This document shows positions 1-5,749 of a stretch of 19,231 nt of DNA, one piece after another. Below the pieces are notes generated by a model. The model ran no database searches. It had not been told where the DNA came from and saw nothing but the letters and a program-made list of their open reading frames with translations. A program made the translations under genes and the position numbers. This stretch comes from an uncultured Oscillochloris sp. (GTDB taxonomy: Bacteria > Chloroflexota > Chloroflexia > Chloroflexales > Chloroflexaceae), in the NCBI GenBank assembly GCA_903877945.1, contig CAIRFY010000382.1, positions 1 through 19,231 of the forward strand. Direction: 5' to 3'. Every line of letters begins with the position of its first letter. Within the stretch, counting starts at the first letter, position 1.

Positions 1-48
1 GGGTGATCGGCGGGAGCCTTTCTGCGAAGATATTTACAACTGTAGTAC

Positions 49-90
49 TATCGGCTATCGGCTATCGGCTATCGGCTATCGACTCTCGGC
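49..90. repeat. Heptamer tandem array (TATCGGC)n
   Basis: Six 7-bp units run back to back: four exact TATCGGC, then TATCGAC and TCTCGGC. The array ends at the stop codon of the MetE-like gene. It resembles the short tandemly repeated (STRR-type) heptamers known from filamentous cyanobacteria, and similar 7-bp periodicity recurs at other gene ends in this window. The rest of positions 1-48 shows nothing recognisable. Confidence 0.85.
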
Positions 91-1136
91 TACCCAAGAT
101 CATGATCGTTGCGCAGCCGACGCGAGACGGCAGCGCACATGTGCAGCGCCTGCTCGGCAGACTCGACCGAGAGGTTTGCCAAACCATCGTTACTCGTGAT
201 CAGCGAGGCGTTAAGAATCCGGCCCTGATCAACACCACTGGACGCCGAGAGATAATCCACCGCCCGATCCAGGCGTTGGGTCAGCAGATCAGCGTGTTCC
301 TGCGCCAGGGTACTCGGGTCAGCCGGCACAATCCCCCAGCCAAGGATGCCGCCCCGATCAAGGAACCGAGCCACCGCCTCGGCGGCCCGGATGAGGGCTG
401 CGCCGTGTTCATACGCATCCAGCAGCACGAGGTCAACCGGCAGAGCCAGCACCGCCGCCCAGTCGACGCTACCGCCGAGGCTAAGCCCCCGACAGCCCGG
501 CATATCGGCGAGAACCCGTGCGATCATCCCCATCCCCTCGTCCTTGTCGATTGGACAGAACGGCAGGCTCATCGCGTCGAAAGAAGGCTCATCAAGGCAA
601 ATGATCACGTTATCGGTAGAGGCGCTCAGTTGCTCGTAGTGCCAAGCGACCCGCAGCGACAGATGGTGCAGCAGAGCCTCACGCAGGGCCGGGTCGTAGG
701 CCAGGGGCCGGTCGTCCTCGTCGGTGAGCTGGAGGGCCAGGCTCACCGGGCCAAGTACCTCGCCCTTGAGCGCGCGGGCGCGGTGGCCGTGGCCCGTCAG
801 GCGCAACAGTTCGCCCAGGCCAGCGGCGTGATCAGCGGGCAGCGCACCCGCGCCCGGCTCGCCGCGCAGGTAGGCCAGACCCAGACGATCCAGCCCGATC
901 TCCGCAGCCGCGTGATCCACGCTGGCCCGCTCATACTCGGGGTCAATCGTCAGCCCCGGGAAACCAGCCGCCGTCTGGGCCAGGGCTGTCTCCCGGAAAC
1001 TGCGCTCGGGTAACGCTGGCCACGCGAGTAGGTCGGGCATGACGGCGACAACCAGCGCGAGGGCGTCGTAAGCGGAGGCGTGAGGTAGTCCCCCGCGCAG
1101 CACAGGCAGGCACGCCGGAGCAAACCCCAAAAGCAT
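90..1136 (-). CDS. MetE/UROD-superfamily protein lacking the expected zinc ligands
   Basis: A 348-residue TIM-barrel protein of the cobalamin-independent methionine synthase C-terminal / uroporphyrinogen decarboxylase superfamily. Support is the N-terminal pattern GGLPH (15-19), WPALPERSFRE (39-49), FPGL (59-62), a GP(V/L)S stretch near 129-132 and LDEPS (181-185), which matches the QIDEPA strand of MetE. Relatives usually carry a zinc site of the form H-C-C-G-N-T-D-W plus a late S-C-G. Here these read GLSLGGSVDW (217-226) and LITSNDGL (312-319), so the His and Cys ligands are absent. The ATG at 1136 was chosen because it lies 4 nt after the mtnA stop with a G-rich SD-like stretch upstream; an in-frame start at 1178 would overlap mtnA. 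It is the second gene of the SAM-riboswitch operon, so a methionine/SAM-linked role is inferred. The exact reaction is unknown. Confidence 0.8.
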   Translation of the reverse strand: MLLGFAPACLPVLRGGLPHASAYDALALVVAVMPDLLAWPALPERSFRETALAQTAAGFPGLTIDPEYERASVDHAAAEIGLDRLGLAYLRGEPGAGALPADHAAGLGELLRLTGHGHRARALKGEVLGPVSLALQLTDEDDRPLAYDPALREALLHHLSLRVAWHYEQLSASTDNVIICLDEPSFDAMSLPFCPIDKDEGMGMIARVLADMPGCRGLSLGGSVDWAAVLALPVDLVLLDAYEHGAALIRAAEAVARFLDRGGILGWGIVPADPSTLAQEHADLLTQRLDRAVDYLSASSGVDQGRILNASLITSNDGLANLSVESAEQALHMCAAVSRRLRNDHDLG

Positions 1137-1140
1137 GGCG

Positions 1141-2190
1141 CTACACGCCCCCCTTGACGCGCCGGAGGCCCGCGACAAAGGGTGGCTCGACCACTCCCCG
1201 TTCGGTGATGATCGCCGTAATCAGTGCAGCCGGGGTCACATCAAACGCGGGGTGGGCCGCCCTCACGCCCACCGGTGCGATCAACTGGCCGGACAAGTGC
1301 GTCACCTCATCAGAGGATCGCTCCTCAATCGGGATGAGGTCGCCGTGTTCCATACTCAAATCGATGGTGGATGTAGGTGCGGCGACGTAGAACGGGATAC
1401 CGTGGGCGCGGGCCAACACGCCCAGGCTGTAGGTGCCGATCTTATTGGCGGTGTCGCCGTTGGCCACGATCCGGTCGGCCCCGACGATCACGCAGTCCAC
1501 CTTGCCGCTCTTCATCATATAGCCGGCCATATTGTCAGTGATCAGCGTGAGCGGGATACCTGACTGATGCAGTTCCCAGGCGGTGAGCCGGGCACCCTGG
1601 AGGAAAGGCCGGGTTTCATCAACCCACACGTGGATGCTGCGGCCCTGGGCGAAGGCGCTGCGGATGGGGGCGAGGGCCGTGCCGTAGCCAGCCGTAGCCA
1701 GACCACCGGCGTTACAGTGGGTGAGGACGCGACCGCCCGCCGGGATCAGCGGCGCGCCGTGGTCGCCGATGGCGTGGCACATAGCCAGATCCTCGGTGAG
1801 GACGGCGTGGGCCTCCTCCAGCAGCGCCTCGGCCAGCGCACGGGGGGTGCCTGTCCCAAACTGCCGGGCCTTCGTCAGCATCCGCTCCGTCGCCCAGGCC
1901 AGGTTTACCGCCGTAGGGCGCTGGCTGTCCAGAACGTCCTTCGCCGCCGCCAGGTCGGCCAGCAGCCCCGCCGTATCCGGCACCGCCGACAGTAGGCCCG
2001 CCAGAGCCATACCGTAGGCAGCGGTGCAGCCAATCGCTGGAGCGCCGCGCACCTGCATCGTCTTGATAGCCTTCGCGACCATCTCCAGACTCTCGCATCG
2101 GACAACCAGTTGCTCGTGCGGCAGCCGAAGCTGATCGATCAAGCAGACCGCACCATGCTCCCACCAGACTGTGCGCAGTTCGTCGCTCAT
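1141..2190 (-). CDS. mtnA: S-methyl-5-thioribose-1-phosphate isomerase
   Basis: Converts 5-methylthioribose-1-phosphate to 5-methylthioribulose-1-phosphate in the methionine salvage pathway (cytosol). The 349 residues match MtnA/eIF2B-like proteins throughout: VRGAPAIG (48-54), THCNAGGLAT with the catalytic Cys at 159, DETRP (191-195), DNMAG (219-223) and GADRIVANGD with the catalytic Asp at 239, then NKIGTY. The ATG at 2190 is preferred over the in-frame ATG at 2223, because 2223 sits in the loop of the riboswitch terminator hairpin and could not start a message that is also terminated there. The SD before 2190 is weak. The gene is transcribed from the promoter at 2503-2531 through a SAM-I riboswitch and is followed 4 nt later by the MetE-like gene. 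Later salvage genes (mtnB, C, D) are not in the window. Confidence 0.97.
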   Translation of the reverse strand: MSDELRTVWWEHGAVCLIDQLRLPHEQLVVRCESLEMVAKAIKTMQVRGAPAIGCTAAYGMALAGLLSAVPDTAGLLADLAAAKDVLDSQRPTAVNLAWATERMLTKARQFGTGTPRALAEALLEEAHAVLTEDLAMCHAIGDHGAPLIPAGGRVLTHCNAGGLATAGYGTALAPIRSAFAQGRSIHVWVDETRPFLQGARLTAWELHQSGIPLTLITDNMAGYMMKSGKVDCVIVGADRIVANGDTANKIGTYSLGVLARAHGIPFYVAAPTSTIDLSMEHGDLIPIEERSSDEVTHLSGQLIAPVGVRAAHPAFDVTPAALITAIITERGVVEPPFVAGLRRVKGGV

Positions 2191-2205
2191 GGTTATTTTG
2201 CCACT

Positions 2206-2235
2206 AAAAAGAGCCGCTCGCATAGCGAGAGGCTC
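2206..2235 (-). terminator. Riboswitch-controlled intrinsic terminator before mtnA
   Basis: On the minus strand GAGCC-T-CTCGC / loop TAT / GCGAG-C-GGCTC is followed directly by five T, a typical Rho-independent terminator with one internal mismatch. The CCTCTC in its 5' arm (2227-2232) can instead pair with GAGAGG (2247-2252), which overlaps the 3' strand of riboswitch helix P1. This gives the terminator/antiterminator switch expected of an S-box: SAM binding stabilises P1, frees the terminator and stops mtnA transcription. Confidence 0.93.
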
Positions 2236-2249
2236 CGATCGGCATTCCT

Positions 2250-2458
2250 CTCATCTTTCGGCAGGCACACGAAAACCGCCGCAGGAGTTAGCACCGTTTC
2301 TTCGCAATGCAAAAATTCAAAACTCAAAATTCAAAATCTGATAAAGACGACCCATCCGCGTCTCCCTATCACATTTTGCATTGTGCATTGTGCATTTTGC
2401 ATTCCTCCAAGTGGTTGCCGGGCGTCATCGGGCCAGTCCCTCAGCCCATCGAGATGAG
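2250..2458 (-). promoter_or_regulatory. SAM-I (S-box) riboswitch aptamer with expanded P3 loop
   Basis: The minus strand contains both halves of the SAM-I aptamer. The 5' half has P1 CTCATC (2453-2458), then GCTGAGGGACTGGCCCGATG and CGCCCGGCAACC (P2 kink-turn, pseudoknot loop, P3 5' strand ending at 2413). The 3' half has GGTGCTAACTCCTGC (P3 3' strand and J3/4), a P4 hairpin and GAAAGATGAGAG closing P1 (GATGAG 2250-2255). These are the invariant S-box blocks in the right order. Between the P3 strands (2296-2412) lie 117 nt of repeat DNA, where typical aptamers have a short loop. It controls mtnA and probably the MetE-like gene, as a SAM-repressed transcription-attenuation switch. Confidence 0.95.
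2302..2404. repeat. Nested palindromic heptamer repeat inside riboswitch P3
   Basis: Two oppositely oriented A/T-rich arrays flank a central hairpin. One arm (2306-2338) is built of CAAAATT/CAAAACT-like 7-mers and the other (2372-2403) of TGCATTT/TGCATTG units. AATGCAAAA (2306-2314) is complementary to TTTTGCATT (2395-2403). In the centre TGATA (2339-2343) pairs with TATCA (2367-2371) and AGACG (2345-2349) with CGTCT (2359-2363). In the RNA this would extend P3 as a long stem rather than leave an open loop. The TGCAAAATGCAC unit recurs at 17550-17595. Confidence 0.85.
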
Positions 2459-2502
2459 TTCTATAAAGTCACCGATGTTGCGTCAGGTGAACATTGGCCG
2501 CG

Positions 2503-2531
2503 ATTATAGCATGGCTGCTAACGTGGTGCAA
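2503..2531 (-). promoter_or_regulatory. Sigma-70-type promoter of the mtnA operon
   Basis: On the minus strand TTGCAC (2526-2531) is separated by exactly 17 nt from a perfect TATAAT (2503-2508). Transcription would start near 2496, about 40 nt before riboswitch helix P1. No equally good promoter was found for the divergent response regulator; a TATACT at 2603-2608 lacks a well-placed -35. Confidence 0.8.
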
Positions 2532-2630
2532 ACGACCACTCGGGAACCATGCCGATGGCAACTATCGTAATACGTTGCTGCTATGCTGCTCTTCATCATT
2601 CCTATACTACATGTACGAACGGAGACGGGT

Positions 2631-3377
2631 ATGCAGCAGCGACGAATTTTGGTCGTAGAGGATGACGGAGTTACCCGGCTGATGCTTGAAATGCAGCTTC
2701 AGCATGCGCAACACACGGTCGTGAGCGTGGCCAGTGGTGAGCAGGCGATTGATCTTTTATCTCGGGAGCGTTTCGATCTGATTGTGACCGATCTGCGCTT
2801 GAACACGATGGACGGCGTGCAGGTGATGGAGTTGGCCCGTGCCATCGATCCACAGGTCGAGGTGATTATCTTAACCGGCGCGGCATGTACCCACTCAGCG
2901 ATTGCGGCCCTCAACCGGCACGCATACTCTTACTTGCTGAAGCCGGTTCGCCCCGCTGACCTGATGCGGAGTGTCGTTGATGCCCTGGCCAGACGCCACC
3001 ACATCGCTGAGTCTCCCCCGACGTATCACGTCGATCATGGAGCGCCGGTCAAGGCAGCAGTGATGCACGTCGGCCCGTTAAAGATTGACCCCCATCGCCA
3101 TCGCGTTACCCACGGCGAGCTGATGCTCGCCCTGACACGCTCCGAGTTCTCCCTGCTGATGTATCTCTTCCAGCGCCGTGGTGCCGTCGTCTCGGCGCAA
3201 GAGATCGCCCGCGATGTGTTACGCTGCCCCTGCTCCCCGCAAGAGGCCCGCGATCTGGCGAAGGGTCATATCCACCGCCTACGACAGAAGATCGACCCCC
3301 CGCCACACGTACACCGGTTCATCCATAGCGTGCGCGGCACCGGCTACCGCCTCGCCGACGAGGATGAACTGACCTGA
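2631..3377 (+). CDS. OmpR/PhoB-family response regulator
   Basis: A 248-residue two-domain DNA-binding regulator. The receiver domain (about 5-120) shows acidic residues D11/D12, phospho-acceptor D54 in IVTDLRL, switch T82 in ILTG and K104 in LLKPV. The C-terminal winged helix (about 140-245) has the usual LTRSEFSLLMYL and GTGYRL endings of Trans_reg_C domains. ATG 2631 is chosen because GGAG lies 6 nt upstream (2621-2624); the in-frame ATG at 2583 has no SD and would add an atypical tail. No sensor kinase is encoded nearby, so it is an orphan regulator and its signal and targets are unknown. Its 3' end overlaps the convergent small gene by 34 bp. Confidence 0.95.
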   Translation: MQQRRILVVEDDGVTRLMLEMQLQHAQHTVVSVASGEQAIDLLSRERFDLIVTDLRLNTMDGVQVMELARAIDPQVEVIILTGAACTHSAIAALNRHAYSYLLKPVRPADLMRSVVDALARRHHIAESPPTYHVDHGAPVKAAVMHVGPLKIDPHRHRVTHGELMLALTRSEFSLLMYLFQRRGAVVSAQEIARDVLRCPCSPQEARDLAKGHIHRLRQKIDPPPHVHRFIHSVRGTGYRLADEDELT

Positions 3378-3607
3378 TTGCGCAGCTTCCTGCGCTCGGC
3401 GCGGTAGGTGCCGAGAAATACCAGCGCCAGCAGCGGAGTGAGGTAGGGCCAGATCCCACGCTCATCTTGGATCTGTCGCCAAACGGTGCGAATCTGCACG
3501 AGTATCGGGTGACGTGCGATCTGTGTCTCGATGATCGTGTTGACGTACCGCTTCCAGATGGGGCCGGTCTGCTCTGACTCGGCTTCGTTTTGATCGGGTT
3601 TCGACAT
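3344..3607 (-). CDS. Small single-pass membrane protein, function unknown
   Basis: An 87-residue protein: a polar N-terminus (1-20), an amphipathic Trp/Arg-containing middle, one likely membrane segment around GIWPYLTPLLALVFLG (about 53-68), then a very basic tail and a serine run near the C-terminus. The ATG at 3607 has AAGGA with a 7-nt spacer (3615-3619), which supports translation. It is convergent with the response regulator and overlaps its last 34 bp. The upstream side abuts a palindromic repeat element. No family recognised. It could be the last gene of the glycan block or an independent gene. Confidence 0.65.
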   Translation of the reverse strand: MSKPDQNEAESEQTGPIWKRYVNTIIETQIARHPILVQIRTVWRQIQDERGIWPYLTPLLALVFLGTYRAERRKLRNQVSSSSSARR

Positions 3608-3619
3608 CAGGTTTTCCTT

Positions 3620-3763
3620 GTCTAAGGCATGTTTCACATCGGACGTTTCCAGCGTAACAGTCTCGCTCAGCCCTCACCCCCCAGCCCCCTCTCCCCGTGA
3701 GGGAGAGGGGCAGGGGGTGAGGGTCGTCCGGCGGCAAACTGTCACGTTGGATTGAAGCATGCC
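3620..3763. mobile_element. MITE-like element with long terminal inverted repeats around a GC palindrome
   Basis: The left arm 3620-3661 starts GTCTAAGGCATGTTTCA and ends CCAGCGTAACAGT. The right arm is inverted (ACTGTCACGTTGGATTGAAGCATGCC, 3738-3763), so the two ends are imperfect inverted repeats (11 of 13 matches in the inner block). The right arm, reverse-complemented, matches 24 of 27 bases of a third copy at 19107-19133, and the left arm matches the start of the same copy, with about 12 extra bases inserted. The centre is the GC-rich palindrome 3671-3723. No coding capacity; probably non-autonomous. Confidence 0.65.
3671..3723. repeat. GC-rich palindrome (REP-like), copy 1
   Basis: CCCTCACCCCC...CTCTCCC, loop CGTGA, GGGAGAGGGG...GGGGGTGAGGG: a near-perfect hairpin about 53 bp long. 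Each arm has four runs of three or more G or C with 2-3 base spacers, so each strand also fits a G-quadruplex motif. One of six copies in the window. Confidence 0.92.
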
Positions 3764-3780
3764 CAACACCACAACTACAC

Positions 3781-4752
3781 CTACTCAACCAGATCGGGAG
3801 GGTTGGCCTGTCGTGTGCCGAGGGGGTACCAGAACGAGACAACGAAGCCCACCAGAATATGCTCGATGTTGAGCAGCAGGAACAACGCTGAAAGGATGAG
3901 CGCCTGATTGCTGCTGTAGCCATAGGGCAGCAAGATGGCGATCAGCACCGCGTCACGCAGGCCCACGCCGGCAATTGAGATCGGCAGCACCTGCAAGACG
4001 GCGATCAGGGCCGAGGAGCCGACCACCACATACAGCGGCACCCGGTCGAGGCCGAGGGCCAAGAAGAGCAGCCAGAGCCGCCAGAACGTGAAGCTGGCCG
4101 AGATCAGCGAGGCTCCCATGATTGTACCAAGTAGTGGTGGGTGCAGCGAGAGGCTGGAGAGTTGGCTGTTCCAGCGGTCGAGCCGCACCTTGAGCCTCGG
4201 CGCGATCCGGGGCAGCACGGCGGTGAGCATCCACTCACGTGGGCCACGGGCTACCAGCACCGTGGTGAGCGCCACCATCCCCAGGCCCATCGCGACGACC
4301 AGGGCGGCCTGGAGGCCACGGCTGGGCAGCATCTGGCCAAGGGCGAAGATGCCCATCGTGGCCAGGGCTGCCATTATCAACAGGTCGAAGAGCCGGTCGA
4401 GGACCACGCTGAGCATCGCTGGGGCCATCGGCTGCCCACGCTCGTGCAGATAGACCGCTTTCAGCAGGTCGCCGGCCTGGCCCGGCGTGGTGGCCCCGTA
4501 GAAAATCCCGACCATATACAACGCGCAGGCGGTGGGCAGATCCAGCGCCAGGCCCATCTCGCGCAGCAGACGCACCCAGCGCCACGATTTGATCAGCAGA
4601 AAGGGCGGCAGCAGCAGCAGCGAAAGGATGATCGGCCAGATCTGCGCCCCGCGCAGAATATCGACCATCCCGATCAGGTTGGCCTTGGCCAAGAAGGCGA
4701 TCAGCAGCAGCGGGCCGAGCAACTTCAGCAGCCAGGGGAGGTATTTTTTCAT
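3781..4752 (-). CDS. LPG-synthase-TM / flippase-like integral membrane protein (UPF0104)
   Basis: A 323-residue polytopic inner-membrane protein with about eight hydrophobic segments. Family signs: the basic KSWRWVRLLREMG stretch after the second helix, FYGATTPGQAGDLLKAVYL (the conserved P-G-x-x-G-[DE] motif of lysylphosphatidylglycerol synthase TM / AglD-like proteins), VLDRLFDLL, and the late GVGLRDA motif with LLLNI. The soluble aminoacyl-transferase domain of MprF is absent, as usual for stand-alone members next to glycosyltransferases. ATG 4752 starts directly at MKKYLPWLL; the longer in-frame reading upstream is translated 23-bp repeat and is not credible. No clear SD. It lies 79 bp downstream of the GT2 gene. 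A role in moving or modifying a lipid-linked glycan is inferred from context only. Confidence 0.85.
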   Translation of the reverse strand: MKKYLPWLLKLLGPLLLIAFLAKANLIGMVDILRGAQIWPIILSLLLLPPFLLIKSWRWVRLLREMGLALDLPTACALYMVGIFYGATTPGQAGDLLKAVYLHERGQPMAPAMLSVVLDRLFDLLIMAALATMGIFALGQMLPSRGLQAALVVAMGLGMVALTTVLVARGPREWMLTAVLPRIAPRLKVRLDRWNSQLSSLSLHPPLLGTIMGASLISASFTFWRLWLLFLALGLDRVPLYVVVGSSALIAVLQVLPISIAGVGLRDAVLIAILLPYGYSSNQALILSALFLLLNIEHILVGFVVSFWYPLGTRQANPPDLVE

Positions 4753-4766
4753 AAGGTGTAGTAGAT

Positions 4767-4826
4767 CCGCCCCGCCGGGGATGGCATAGCCGCCCCGCCG
4801 GGGATGGCATAGCCGTCCCGCCGGGG
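4767..4826. repeat. 23-bp GC-rich tandem repeat, 2.6 copies
   Basis: Units 4767-4789 and 4790-4812 are identical (CCGCCCCGCCGGGGATGGCA plus TAG), followed by a partial third unit from 4813 with one change. Each unit contains a CCCCG/CGGGG palindrome. It fills most of the 79-bp gap between the GT2 stop and the flippase-like start, and could form stacked hairpins in the transcript. Confidence 0.9.
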
Positions 4827-4831
4827 CGGCT

Positions 4832-5749
4832 CTACTCCTCGCGGCGCTGGAAGCGCAGGGCGGCGATCTGCTCGGCATTCAGGCCGAACATAAAAATGAT
4901 GACACTGCCCACAAACAGGCCCACGGTCGAGTTGGGCAGGTGGAAACGTAGCGGGTCGGTGATAAAGAAGCTGATCAGGAAGGAGATCAGGGAGAGGATC
5001 TGCATGGCGATGGCAACGGGGAAGTAGACTCGCAGCGGGGCGAAGAGCGAGACGATGCGCAGGATAATCAGGCCGAAGCGCACGCCGTTCTTGAGCAGCT
5101 TCTGGCCGCTCTGGCCGCCCTGGCGGCGCTGGCCCTCAATCGGCACGTAGTCCACGCTGTAGCCGCCCTTGATCAGCGCCAGGGTGCTCGTGGTTGGGTA
5201 GGAGTAGCGGTTTGGGAGCAGGTGAATGAACTCCATGATCACGCTGCGGCGCATGGCCCGGTAACCGCTGGTCAGGTCGAGCACCGGGGCTTCCACCAAA
5301 TAGCCACCGAGGGCGTCGAGGGCGTGGTTGCCGAGCCGCCGGGCCAGATTGTCACCCTGCGTGTTACGCGAGCGGGCGCCCACCACCATATCAAAGCCCT
5401 CGGCCATCCTGCCCAGGATCGCCGGGATATAGCGCGGATCCATCTGGCCGTCGGCGTCCATCAGCAGCACCACATCACCCGTCGCCTTGCGAATGCCAGT
5501 CTTCACCGCCGCACCGTTGCCCCGGTTGAGCGGGTGACGAGCGACGCGGGCACCGGCGGCGCGAGCCTGGGCAGCGGTGTCGTCCTGGCTACAGTCGTCC
5601 ACCACCATAATCTCGGCGTCGGGCAGGGCCGCACGCACCCGGCCAACCACGGCGGCAATGCCGTGGGCCTCGTTGTAGGCCGGGATGACCACCGTAACGG
5701 TGAAGGGTGCCTGCGGCGCGGGCGTCTGCTCGATCAGATCAGTGGTCAT
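4832..5749 (-). CDS. GT2 polyprenyl-phosphate glycosyltransferase (DPM1/ArnC-like)
   Basis: A 305-residue GT-A transferase of the dolichol-/undecaprenyl-phosphate hexose synthase type. It would load a sugar from a nucleotide donor onto a polyprenyl phosphate at the cytosolic face of the membrane. Visible motifs: VVIPAYNE (20-27), VVDDCSQDDT (49-58), NRGNGAAVKTG (75-85) and the metal-binding DAD at 98-100 in LLMDADGQMDP, with SGYRAMRR further on. Two C-terminal hydrophobic segments (about 230-270 and 282-298) would anchor it. ATG 5749 overlaps the upstream TGA by 4 nt (ATGA), indicating translational coupling. Its lipid-linked product is the expected donor for the two GT-C proteins encoded just upstream. 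Confidence 0.93.
   Translation of the reverse strand: MTTDLIEQTPAPQAPFTVTVVIPAYNEAHGIAAVVGRVRAALPDAEIMVVDDCSQDDTAAQARAAGARVARHPLNRGNGAAVKTGIRKATGDVVLLMDADGQMDPRYIPAILGRMAEGFDMVVGARSRNTQGDNLARRLGNHALDALGGYLVEAPVLDLTSGYRAMRRSVIMEFIHLLPNRYSYPTTSTLALIKGGYSVDYVPIEGQRRQGGQSGQKLLKNGVRFGLIILRIVSLFAPLRVYFPVAIAMQILSLISFLISFFITDPLRFHLPNSTVGLFVGSVIIFMFGLNAEQIAALRFQRREE

Noticed and set aside
3..1013. Long plus-strand ORF of 336 codons
   Set aside because: It is antisense to the MetE-like gene, begins with GTG within repeats and has no recognisable family or SD; a high-GC shadow frame.
1135..1563. Plus-strand ORFs opposite mtnA (also 1567-1995)
   Set aside because: Histidine- and glutamine-rich antisense shadows of a conserved gene.
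2188..2223. ATG at 2223 as mtnA start, with GGAG 9 nt upstream
   Set aside because: It lies in the loop of the riboswitch terminator hairpin; MtnA similarity begins at the ATG at 2190.
4753..4878. Longer N-terminus of the flippase-like protein
   Set aside because: The sequence GRLCHPRRGG repeated there is the translated 23-bp tandem repeat and overlaps the GT2 3' end.
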